64,000 nucleotides of DNA, taken from assembly GCA_012845835.1 (NCBI GenBank), contig JABAKD010000006.1, forward strand, positions 6,936,318 to 7,000,317. The letters are read 5' to 3'. The notes under the pieces are model-generated. The model was given only the letters and a program-made list of their open reading frames with translations. It searched no databases and was not told the DNA's origin. A program made the position numbers and the translations under genes. Shown here piece by piece: positions 1 through 10,159 of this stretch. The stretch is from Undaria pinnatifida. Its lineage: Eukaryota; Sar; Phaeophyceae; Laminariales; Alariaceae. Numbering within the stretch: position 1 is the stretch's first letter; each line of letters begins with the position of its first letter.

Positions 1-2990
1 CGTCCACCGCCGGCTCGGTGGCGGTACCACACCAGAACGAGGGAAAACTGAGGAGATGGCACCATTCGTACCGCCAAGTGGGGAAGATAGGGCAGGTCAT
101 GAGCTACAAAACACCTCGACGGGTGCAAAAACGAAAGGTCCTATCTCCACCAGGACGAGGACGCGTACGCGAACAGCCGCTAGGACGAGCGAGCGAGCCT
201 CTGACTGAGAGAGGGGGGGGGATAACCAATAGGCAACTACCTCGCGCATCACCTCCGCAACAGGGTGACGCCGACGACATCACAGCGGGGGTAGGTACAG
301 TCCCAGCCGGAACTCTCCCCAGGGAAACCTCTATCGAAAACAACCGAAATGGGACCCCTGGCACGCCAATGTTGGCAACGAGACTAGGGACACCTCCCAC
401 GCATACCCGTCCACTGAAGAGGTCGGCAGTAACTGTCGGGGGTCTTCGCCATCGCCGGTGGAGACAGCGCCCCCGTCGTCAGTTTTTGTCACCGACGCCG
501 CCGGCCCAGCTTCAGATGTCGGTTGGGACTCTTTCATTCTTTCATCAACGGGCACGCAACCGAGAGCAAAAGCTGGATTGGAGCCTTTGATGCCGAGGAC
601 ATTGTCGCCCTCACCACGAGACGTGACTTCACCGGTCCTGGAGGCAGGCTTCTCGCCCTCATCGCAGCCAGCTACGATCGGAACTCGCCTCCCCACCCCC
701 ACGACGGAAGGTCTGCTCCCTGGGGAAGGCTTCCCGCGTCCCCACAGTCGCCGTCGCTTCCGTTGAAGGGGGTATCTTTCATACCGCCGGCGGCGCGACG
801 GGAGGTGTTCGAGTCGTGTCCAAGGCTGCCTCCGTCAACTGGGCCGTCCGAACCGCCGCCGCGGCATTCATCGGCAAGGTCGGCGCTCTTACCGTCACAG
901 CCGGCGATGCCACAACCGCCGCCGATCATCTCGCCGTCTGCCAGGAAAACCTTGCCGATGGGTGCCCACGCTTGGACAGGGACGCATTTTTTACAACGGG
1001 GGCAATTCTGACGTTCGAAGTTCCACCATAAGTCATCAAGCAGACCGGTGCTGTCTCCTCTAATAAGGTCATCACTGGCGAGGCCCGCGGGGGCGTTGAA
1101 GGGGAGGGTTTCAGGACCCGCGCCGACGCTGGAATCGCCACGCCGCCTCCACGGACAGCATGATCGACGCCCGTAGAGAATGAGAAGCCCCGAGAGGAGG
1201 CCCCGGAAGATTGCTGAGTGTGCTGCGAGACCTTCGCGGCCCCCACGGTCCAGCTCGGTAGCTGCCTTCATCTATTCCACCTCCTCGTGTTACGTCTAAT
1301 TAGCCCTTCGCGTCGGGGCGGGGACCAACCTACGTTGCCCGGCGTGCCGTACGACCGTGACAGCTGAAAAGATCAACGGGATAGCAGTCCAGCAGCATAC
1401 TGAAGAGGTTGGAACACTAACAGAGGCAATGACGGGTGTGAGGGGAACGATGCCGGCTGAGGGAGGGGGAGGTTCGTCCACCACGGCCACACGTGGACGG
1501 GACGGACAACAAGTGATGAGCAGCAATTACCGTGAGGGGACCGAAGAAACCGAGCACGTGCTCCTGCTTGTGCGACATGCACCGCCGTTGTGTTCTTGGC
1601 TCTGGTGAGGACGCAATCCACCGACCATGGCCCACACGGAGAACCCGACGAACATACCGAGTAACGTGATCTACACATGACATGCAACAAGTGGATCTAC
1701 AATACCTTCTTCAACAGATTCGTAGTCTATGCAGATCGTTGAATCCGGCCGAAGAGCGAGCCATACGAAAAACGGTCACCGCAACTGAATTCGTCTCCAG
1801 GGGGGATTTATATATCTATCCGGAACAATCGACTTGTCGAGGAATGGAACACAGTGAGGAGTGGTGGATCGTGTTGGTGAGTGGCGTGGCACGAACCCTA
1901 AGCAGTCATAAATTCGAACAACTTGCGGGGCCTGTGGGGATCACGTAGTAGAACGTAATAAGCTCTCTTTCTTAGCCTTTTTGAGCGCGCCATGGCAAGT
2001 GTACAGGGGGTCAACGACAGGTTGAACGATCGTTTTGGGGTAGCCATCATAGAAGGGATTGAGCGAATGCGTCGGGGGGAGTTCTCCGTCGCGGCAATAT
2101 TACCGAGTTCCACCATGCGCTGTGACGGCGCGACGGAGTTCGGTGCCCGTCCGCAGCAACAAGTTGCGGAGACATTGAAAATCAGTAACTCCAGACGAGG
2201 GGGAGGCGGCGAGCCAAGGCGAAACCGTACGGTTGGAGGGGGGGGGGGCGAAACAACGTCCCCATACGGCGGCCAAGCTCCAGATGACCCCGCAGGGGAT
2301 TCGAAGGACGGCTAAATACCGGTACATATCCGTGCTTCCACGGAAGGTTTGTGCAGGCCCGATGCATGTTGGCGCGTGTGGAACGCCTAGCGCATCGCGA
2401 CCCAGGATCCTGTGTCGCGTGGAGATGGGAGCGGGAAGGGCAAAGCCGACCTCCCCACCCGGCGGAGCTGGCTAGAGTGCTGTCCATGGCTGAGCTGCCA
2501 ATTGGGGTGGGCAGTGGTGAGGGACACCATGCTGTGCGCCAACCTCCTCTCACGGGGCATCCCAAGGCCGGGCCCGGAAAATTACTTCACAACTGAAGGA
2601 CAAGGCAAGTTCGGTCTCATGGTAACAGGTCCATGGGAGGAGCCCAACCTCCTTGTTCCTCTTGTGCTCCCTTATTCAGCCACGCTCTGGGCCTGCCTCG
2701 GGGGCCTTAACTCGATTCCTCCCGTCTGAGGGAGTGGGAAGCGGCTGTCGGTCACTATCGTGCGCTGATCGTTGCATTCGGAGTCCGACCGCAGGGCGTC
2801 TTGCTCCGGCTACCATGTCGGAAGTTCTACATTAGTCTTCACGTGCAGGAGTGCCTGGCGGTCCTGGATGCCGCGTGGGAGGATCGCCTGACTATGATAT
2901 GGACTTCAGGGGTGAAAATCGCGCTGGGGGGAGGTGACGCGCTGCCTCTTGTCCCGGTGGCAGGGACGTCCCGCCGGACACAATGAGGGC
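1..2990 (+). other. degraded 5' part of a retroelement (no intact gene)
   Basis: This stretch is GC-rich with short broken reading frames on both strands and no open frame long enough to be a gene. A motif beginning ACCAGAACGAGGG near position 29 recurs near 3062, where it opens a longer frame of the retroelement, so this may be an older copy of the same ORF1-like start. I cannot recognise a domain. Assignment to the element rests on continuity with the reverse-transcriptase remnant downstream. Confidence 0.35.
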
Positions 2991-3056
2991 AATGCTCGGG
3001 AGCGTCCCGACAACAAGGGGGCGGCTTGAGCAGTGTAGCACGGCCCCGGTGCTACA

Positions 3057-3992
3057 GTGAGCCACCAGAACGAGGGGGACAAGGATACAAGCCCAGCGGG
3101 ACGATTATCCCGAACAGGGTCTGTCGCAGACGAAGCATCATCGGAGGTGGAAGCGTCTACGCCTAACAACGAGGGAGGGGGAGGTCGGTCCCAAGAGGTA
3201 AACGAGGCCGGCCGAGATGGCCTGGGAGGGCGACAAGAGGAGCCAGTGCGGGCAGAGGGGCCGACGCGAGCAGGTGAAGAAGCAACAGGACAGGGAGTAG
3301 CATGCCGCCCTCGTTCACAGACGGGAAGGGGAGAGAGGATGGAGGGGGGAGAGGAGGGGGGGATAGGGGGAGAGAGAGAGTCGGAAACCGAGGGGACGAT
3401 CAGGGGGGGGGGGGGGGGGGCTCATTTCATGCATAGCCGTAGTCGCATGGCCATAGACTCGCACTCCTACAATAGCGGGACGGAACATGTCGGGCTTTCA
3501 CCGACCCGGCAGAAGGAAGAGCCTAGGAGCAAAGGCGTATAGGGAGGGGAGCTGCAATCAACAGAGGCAGGCTTATGCCACCCGACGGAGATTCGCCATG
3601 TGAGGGATCCGCAAGCGTGCAGGTAAGGAGACCCTCGCGCGGGACGCGTCCCAATGCCGTCCTAGGCGACACCCTGGGAGACGTGGCGTGCGGGGTCCGC
3701 CGTGTGACGCTTCAGCTCGATCATCAAGAGGTATGCTTGCCATGTGGAGAAGGGCTTTACGTGCTCCACGCTCGGTGTGAGGTTGAGGCCTTCGCGAAAA
3801 GCGCGGCACCAGCACCACCCCGCTGCCCCGCAGCTAGCTGCGGAACCTAGCAGTCCAAGCGCACCCGGGTCTTCGTGATCGGTCCGCGCGGATGAGAGGG
3901 GACCACAGGCGACGCGGACCTACGCCGCCAGAGGCTCTGGTACGGATGAGACCAGAACAGCCTCGGTGAAGGGCGACCACTTGATGACGTTG
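3057..3992 (+). pseudogene. ORF1-like leader of the retroelement, broken
   Basis: A frame of about 115 codons rich in Gly, Glu and Arg starts near 3057. It is interrupted at about 3403 by a homopolymeric G tract and an inserted dispersed repeat. A second open piece at about 3665-3820 contains Cys/His spacing (CLPCGEG followed by HARC), which resembles a zinc-binding knuckle of the kind found in retroelement nucleic-acid-binding proteins. That reading is inference. Several stops and frame changes separate the pieces, so it is not a functional gene. Confidence 0.45.
3403..3512 (+). repeat. G-tract-tailed dispersed repeat, copy 1
   Basis: A run of about 18 G is followed by a core of about 90 bp (ctcatttcatgcatagccgt and onward to the GGGACGG...CGGGCTTTCACC part). 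The same core recurs at 28486, 31604, 55281, 55363 and 56406, each time beside a G or C run on the same side of the core. Here it interrupts the retroelement leader frame. Confidence 0.7.
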
Positions 3993-3994
3993 CT

Positions 3995-5720
3995 TTGGAG
4001 GATGTTCGGCAACGCTGCGCAACCACAAAGATAACGCTGTTGCAACTGGCAGTTGCACGCTTGAGCGTTCACGTGCATGGTATCGCCAACAACGCCGTGG
4101 GAGAACACCGGCCGAACCGGTACTCGGCAACGCCGACCTCTCTCCTGCGGGCGATTAAGCTTTGGTACACCGTGTCGGCCCTGCTTCACTCGCCAAATGG
4201 CCGGGTCAAGAGGCGTCATAAGTTCGCGTTCGCGGAGAGCGGTGATGTAGTTCTCTTGTTTCCGCGGCTGACGGCGTATACCAGGCGAGGGAACTCAAGG
4301 CAACGGGATGACGCCCAAGAAGATTCGGAAGAAGAGAAGCTCGCACCGGCGTCGTCGGCGTGTCGTCACGCCGGAGGAGTGAAAGTAGCAGCACCCAACG
4401 CTCTCACCGAGCCGCACACAGAAGACAACCAGCAGATATGGGCCATGCTGGTGGCCAAATTCCCGTCAGAAAGACCGCACCGCTGTTTCCGCGGCCGTGT
4501 CGAACATAGTGCTATCGAGCGCCATCGAGATGGAGCATGGAAATGCCCCTCCGTGGCGCCCGGACGATGAGTACGCCTCCCAGGTACTATTCGACGCCAT
4601 CAGCACCCGCATAGCCCTGTCGGGGTTCGGAAACAACGGTAAACGATTCGCGCACCTGCCGTCCATCATCCACACCGAAACTGGGCGGAATTAGTTCGGC
4701 GGCGGCATGACCGCCTCCGGGCAGAGAATCGACTACGAGCGGGACACGTTCCCGGCTGAGGTCTGGCAGCTCTTCTTTAGTCGAGCCGCTCCGCGTTGGG
4801 GGGAAAATGCCGGCCGGTTTGTGTGGGCATGACATAAAGTAGGCTCATCAAGGCACGGGCTATGCGACAGTGGCGGCCGCGGTTGGAGGAGGTCAACCAA
4901 CAGGTGAGGCAGTTTGAGGTCGCGGTACCAGGGGGCATGGAGCAAGCGGGACCGAGAGCACGAACTCCATAATATGAAAACTGGTTATTTATCACCGATT
5001 GCTCCAACGCCGGTGAAAAGGACGGTGATGCCTGTGGGGGTGGCCGACTGCGTGCGAGCGCTCACGCCGTTAGCGGCTAAGTGTTACGGCACAGGACTAG
5101 CGGACGTGGTGTTTCGGATGGGCTGCGGGGAAGTTAGGGCGATCGCTTGCATCCAGCAAGGCGACGCCATGTGGTCTGCAGTGCTCTGTCTGAGACCGTG
5201 TCTGAGACCGGGGCTGAGGCGATTCAGAGAGGAAATTGAGCAAGAAGGAGTGGAAGACTTTCCGTACATGAATGATATCAATCTCGGCGTTATGGGAGTC
5301 ACGGCCATCACGATAAGATCAAGTGCCTTCCTCCGGCGCAGACTTCACGACATCGGCATCGCGGTCAACCCTGTCAAGACCATGGCAACACAACCGAAAG
5401 GTCATGTGCCGACGGCTGAGGAGGTGTCACTCTTTAAAAGCAGCGACGTCCGCATTGTCGAAGGAGAAATGACCGTGGTTGGTATCCCGATTGGCACAGA
5501 GGATTACGTGTTAGAGCGAGCAACAGGAGAAGGAAAAGGCAGAGGCGCAGAGTGTTTTGCGCTCATAAGCCGGATAAGCAAGCGGCGGCTCTCATCATCG
5601 AATCCCTCGGGCAGCGGACAAGTTATCTCGAAAGGGCTCTCGACACAGAGTTGCCCTTCGAAGCATGCAGGAGGGCAGACAACGGTGCGCAGTGGGCGTA
5701 CAAGAAATGATCTCTCGCCG
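3995..5720 (+). pseudogene. reverse transcriptase (LINE-like retroelement), inactivated
   Basis: A reverse transcriptase would copy element RNA into DNA. Reading across frames gives, in order: an N-terminal domain (3995-4495), a further piece (4497-4694), a piece at 4695-4835, and the polymerase core from about 4860. Motif A is visible as FITDCSNA at about 4988-5011 and motif C as FPYMNDINLG at 5259-5288. Functional family members have two Asp after YM; here the first is Asn, so a catalytic residue is lost. A frameshift between about 5550 and 5570 moves the reading into the phase that continues DKQAAALIIESLGQRTSYLE to a stop at 5707-5709. Multiple frameshifts and stops show a fossil copy. The family resembles multi-copy reverse transcriptases that I associate with algal and stramenopile genomes; class (non-LTR or other) is uncertain. 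Confidence 0.85.
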
Positions 5721-5731
5721 AGCGGGTCGTC

Positions 5732-6175
5732 TCATCCCGGCGGGCGTGTCGTTTCCAGTAGCTGGTCCAGAGAAGCCGTGTGCGCGGCATGGCGGCACCG
5801 GTTGACCAGTTTGCCCATCTTCTTCTGTTGTCGTCGGTCTTTCCGCGAGTCCGTCGCGACCACGCCATGTGCAGCCAGGACGTCGGCCTCTGGGAGCCTT
5901 GAGGCCTGGTCCCCCTGAATTCCGAGATCCCAATCCAGCCAGGATTTGGAAACGATGCTCGTCATCGCTTCATTTATGACCCAAGGTGTGTCACGATTCT
6001 CCCGGCAGGATGCTCGTAAGCTGAGCGACGATGCTCGATTCAGGGAGCCTCCTCCTCACGTAGTCTCCTTTGGGCCAGCGAGGTCTGCCAGAACCCCTGG
6101 TAGAATCCCAACCCTGCTCCCAATAGAGGCGGGGGGTCGCCTCGCTTCCGTTGACGTTACCGTTGAGGCCCTTCT
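5732..6175 (-). pseudogene. inverted C-terminal fragment of the same retroelement ORF
   Basis: On the minus strand, 6160-6056 encodes TEARRPPASIGSRVGILPGV, and 5990-5732 encodes RDTPWVINEAM, SKSWLDWDL and, further on, KMGKLVNRCRHAAHTASLDQ. These are segments that follow the polymerase domain in this element family. They lie in the opposite orientation to the reverse transcriptase that ends at about 5710, and a stop separates the pieces. The arrangement implies an inversion, or two elements meeting head to head with a junction near 5710-5732. Confidence 0.78.
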
Positions 6176-6347
6176 ATAGCGCCAGTTTAGTACTGCCGGT
6201 TGCCCGATATAGTGCCTGTGAAATCGCTTGGAACAGATGGGAACAAGTAGTGGCAGTGTGCAGAGTGGTGCCGCTTGCCGGTATTGTGCCGGCATTTCCC
6301 TCTATAGAGTATATACCGGCACTATAGAAGGAGCACTACTGTAGCCC
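6172..6347. repeat. dispersed repeat with CCGGCACTATA ends, copy 1
   Basis: About 175 bp sharing blocks with 9940-10142 and 27586-27742: a GATATAGTGCCTGTGAAATCG-like start, a CAGATGGGAACAA centre and a CCGGCACTATA...CACTACTGTAG end. The TATAGTGCCGG and CCGGCACTATA words are inverted relative to each other, as in a small terminal-inverted-repeat element. Confidence 0.65.
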
Positions 6348-7514
6348 GGACCCTCCCGCCCCCGTAGCAAGGCGAGCTTGGGTTTTTGCTTGTAAGTTCG
6401 CAATGTCAGCCAGTTGTTCGGGCACCCCTCCTCGACAAATGGCTGTGCCTCCGCCTCTCCTGGCTGCTCAAGGCAAAGGAGCGCCTACTTCAAATAATCT
6501 GGGTGACTACATGACCACACAGGCCGCCAATTCGAGGAGGTTGTCACGCGTCAAGCTCTAGCTGAGGGATCGCCAGGAAGCGAGTAGAAGGGGGGGGGGG
6601 GGGGGGTGACAGATCCACACCTATGGCGCCGGGATGGAGCCTGGACACGGCATGGCAGATGAACATCAAATGCGGCAAGGAAAGGTGGATCCACCCTTCG
6701 CCATTAAAAGAAAACAAAAAAATCACGCTTGTGTCTGGGTATATATCGATGCGTCCACAGGAGCGGCATGCCTGAACAGCCGCACGCGTTCGTGTGGGTG
6801 GCATGTAATTGCAACAGACCATATAGCGTAACGCCGCTTTCAAATTAGCACTGCCCTAGCGGACTTCATAGTTATAAACGTATACCTAGGATAAACATTA
6901 CTATTAATAGCACTAGCAGAAGAATAATAATAGGTCCACGTGCACAGTCCTATTCTTACGAGTAACAACTCGTCACCACGAATACATTGACTGAAACTAC
7001 TTGGTACTACCCGTATCGTTATGACTTACCCTTATACGACGAAGAACTCGCACAGAGCATATCACCGTCGAACAACCGCGAAAAACAGCGCCAACAAACA
7101 AAAACATCGATCCCCTCTCCGCTTCACGACGGCGATAGCGACGACGACGACGGCGACAACGACAACGACAACAGCACCTACATTCAACGCAACAGTCGCC
7201 AGCCAGCTCTCGATCAATGGATCAGCTCACGCCAGTCAAATGCAAACCAACACAATGTAACTGTAAATATACACGAGGGAAGAAATTGTACTGGGTAGCG
7301 AAACATAGGTTCCCCATCTGGTACCAATCAATGCTAAACGGCATAAAAATGCACTAATGTACAGCTTTTCCTACAGTGACAAAACTCCCGAAGGGCCCGC
7401 AACGCGTGTTGACCAAAGTCCGCTCAAGCCGGAGGCACGCACACGCAAAACGCCCAACCGGAACCGTTACAACGCCCGACCACCATGATTCCCACAACTA
7501 TCAAAGTGCCTTAT
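6348..7514. other. no gene seen; poly-G and ACG/ACA triplet tracts
   Basis: I see no conserved reading frame here. There is a run of about 17 G at 6590-6606 and a stretch of ACG/ACA triplets at about 7126-7190. The section around 6840-7000 is AT-richer than its surroundings. Confidence 0.5.
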
Positions 7515-7900
7515 TGCGATTTTCACAAGAAAACCCCGGAAGTCCCTTGTAGCTATTACCTCAACAAAACAGTGCTATTTCCATAAGAAAGAGTATTATT
7601 TCCATAAGAAACAGTGTAATGTCCATAAGAAATAGTGCCTTGTGGCTATTTCCGTAACAAATAATGCCTTGCGGATATTTTCCGTAAGACTTAGTGCCTT
7701 GCACCTAATTCCATAAGAAACAGTGCCTAATGATGGTCATTTCCGTACCGGTAAGAAAGTGCCCTCTGGCAAATTCCATAAGCACTAGTGCCAGATGGCT
7801 ATTTCCATACCCGGTAAGGATAGTAGCCGTATGGCTATTTCCACGAGAAATAGTGCATTCTGCCTATTTCCTTAAGAAACAGCCCCTTCTGGTCATCTCT
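7515..7900 (+). repeat. degenerate minisatellite (TTTCCATAAGAAA-type unit)
   Basis: About ten diverged units of roughly 30-40 bp. Each holds TTTCC(A/G)TAAGAAA followed by AGTGCCTTGTGGCTA or a variant. Units vary in length and the array has no reading frame of note. Confidence 0.75.
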
Positions 7901-8089
7901 ACCACCCTCTTAGCCCTAGCTTATGGAGGCTGCTCGTCCCTCCGCGAACAAGGAAAGAGCCGGCGCGGCGGCACCTCGTCGGTATCACGGCGCTCAACGA
8001 CACCCACCCAAAGGCAGAAATCCTATCCCTCCCCATCGAGCATACAAAGTCTGACTTGAATTCGCTCTGCAGTAGCGCAAGGTAACTGC

Positions 8090-8145
8090 ATAGAAATCCA
8101 TCCATCCAATCATCCATCCACCTATCCATCCACACGCCCGCCCGT
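8090..8145 (+). repeat. (ATCC)n microsatellite
   Basis: Imperfect ATCC tetranucleotide repeat with ATCC-ACCT interruptions. Confidence 0.75.
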
Positions 8146-8184
8146 TCTCTACTACCACTCAAACCACACATGCCGTCCTTCGAA

Positions 8185-8410
8185 AAAAAAAGGTCCGGCT
8201 CGGAAACGAATATTTCGAAAGTTCTTCACGGGCCGGGTCACTTCTCGCGGCATGGGTCGGGCCACACGGTGACCCGACCCGACCCGCAAGGTTCGAAAAC
8301 TCCTAATCCGACCCGACCCGACCCTTGTGATTTCGAACACCTCTTAACCCGACCCGATTCGCCCCGCGAGACTTCGGAAACCTCCTGACCCGGCCTGCGG
8401 GACGGGTCAT
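8185..8410. repeat. GACCCG-rich palindromic element, copy 1
   Basis: A CTTCACGGGCCGGGTC end, a GGTGACCCGACCC core, then blocks of the form 'trinucleotide GAA..., CCTCC or CCTCT, GACCCG'. Because CGGGTC and GACCCG are reverse complements, the element can fold on itself. Related copies lie at 9005, 9375, 17495, 42000 and 50240. Confidence 0.75.
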
Positions 8411-9004
8411 TACTGGTCAAAAACCATGAAGAAAAACAACATTCAACCTTTCTGCACGTACCTACAAGCTCGTGTACAGGTCGACGGGGGGCGTCTTGGC
8501 GTACTGGCCCTCGTTTCATCCAACAACGGCATAAATAGGTAAACACCCCGGATAGATCGCATAGACCATTACTGATCAAGGATCTATCTATCCGATCTAG
8601 ATCGTGAAGTGGGGATCCGGCCTGTCTTGAGGTGTGAAAAGTAGCACAACACACGTGTTAACAGACACGGTACATACACGTGACCTGCAGAAAAAAAAAA
8701 TGAACGAGAAACAAAAAACGAGAACACGTCAAGAGTGAAAGGGGCTGCGCCCCCCCTCCCCTCTTCTCTCCCCCCCGCGCATCTTGCAAGATCGTTCAGC
8801 TCCTAGTAATAACTGACTTGTTCTACCAACAATATATCCCGACCGCTACGCCGCGACAAGAAAACAAAAACAACGAACACACCTGATACAAACAAGAAAG
8901 CAAAAACAAGGACAAAACAAGCAAAACGAACAAAGGGATGCTCATCTAGCAAAAATAATGGCCAAACATCTCACCACCGGACCAAACCGAACAAAAAACA
9001 AAAA
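8411..9004. other. no gene seen; A-rich spacer
   Basis: Contains A-rich runs (8690-8720, 8860-9000) and a C/T-rich patch at about 8745-8785. No conserved frame or element was recognised. Confidence 0.5.
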
Positions 9005-9235
9005 CAGGAGCTTTCACGGGTCCACGGGTCGGGTTAGCTCTCGCGGATCGGGTCGGGTCACCTAACGCGACCCAACCCGACCCGTGAGATCTAAAAATCT
9101 CCGGACCCGACCCGACCCGACCCGACCCGCGAGACGTCGAACACCTACTGACCTAACCCGATCCGATCCGACCCGCGAGATTTCGGAAACATCCTGACCC
9201 GAGCCGCGGGCCGCACCATGACCCGTGAAAAGCGT
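9005..9235. repeat. GACCCG-rich palindromic element, copy 2
   Basis: Same layout as the 8185 copy: CACGGGTCGGGTTAGCTCTC start, repeated CCCGACCCGA, then GAGATTTCGGAAACATCCTG and a GACCCGTGAAAAG end that is the complement of the start. Confidence 0.75.
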
Positions 9236-9374
9236 TGGCCGAAAACAACCATCGGTCGAACGGTAGAGCTTTATGAAAAAACAGGTCAATGACAGCTGAA
9301 AAGCGTCCCCCGTCTTCGGTATGAGCCGTGGTGGCCCATTCGCGCGCCATTTTTGCCATGCTTTCCAGGGCTCT

Positions 9375-9560
9375 TTTGTTCACGGGCCGAGTCAGTTCTT
9401 TCCGGTTTAGATCGGGTCACAGGGTGACCCAACACAACCCGTGGGGTTTGAAAACTCTCCGAACCCGACCCGCGATACTTCAAACACCTCCTGACCCAAC
9501 CGCGCTCGACCCCGTGAGATTTTGAAAGCCTCTTGCCCCGACGCGCAGATCGTGTCATGC
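9375..9560. repeat. GACCCG-rich palindromic element, copy 3
   Basis: Diverged copy with TTCACGGGCCGAGTC, GGGTGACCC and GAACCCGACCCGCGATACTT blocks in the same order as its relatives. Confidence 0.65.
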
Positions 9561-9939
9561 ATTATCCGTGAGAAGCCCTGCCACGTACAGCACACAAAAA
9601 ACACACACACCCTGGGGCGAGAACTTGAGAGCAGATTTTCTCCAAATCCAGCAGGGGCACGCACACGCAACGAAAATGGCGGCCTTGGGAAGACCTCGCC
9701 TAGGCACTTCCCTGGGCGCGTCGCTCCGCCTTTGCACTCACTCACTCTTCCCGTCGTCGAGAAAAGCCTCCTCCACAATCGTCCGAGAAAAGACTCTTCC
9801 AAAGTCGTCCAAGGGGTGTGTGGGTGTATTACCTCGTGTGCCATACGGTAGTCGCTCCATCCGACTGTGTTGTGTCGGCAGAGGCGGTCCTACTGCACAG
9901 TGGGGGTCTGCCTAGAGTCCCGGTCATATATTGACTAAT
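9561..9939. other. no gene seen
   Basis: No conserved frame. The part from about 9590 (ACACACCCTGGGGCGAGAAC) is weakly similar to 15965-16050, which suggests an old shared repeat. Confidence 0.4.
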
Positions 9940-10142
9940 TTCGGTAGAGTGCGGGTTGAATAGTACCTATTTCCGGTAGAGTGCCGGTTGAATAGTGCCT
10001 ACTGCCCGTGTAGTGCCGGTGAAATCACACGGCCCGACTGGAACCCGCTGTGGTATTAGCATAGGTACTATACCCAATAGTGCCGGTGTCCTGTACACTG
10101 CCGGCATTACCGGCACTATAAGGGGACCACCACTCACTGTAG
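9940..10142. repeat. dispersed repeat with CCGGCACTATA ends, copy 2
   Basis: Shares GTAGAGTGCCGGT, GTGCCGGTGAAATCAC, and the ending CCGGCACTATAAGGGGACCA with the copies at 6172 and 27586. It lies just beyond the stop codon of the minus-strand gene (stop at 10160-10162), so it probably falls in that gene's 3' untranslated region or polyadenylation zone. Confidence 0.6.
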
Positions 10143-10159
10143 AAACTTGTAGGGCATTT

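Noticed and set aside
672-1271. 199-codon minus-strand frame with CPRCKKC
   Set aside because: The Cys cluster hints at zinc binding, but the frame has no supporting neighbours and overlaps equally open frames on the + strand in GC-rich DNA.
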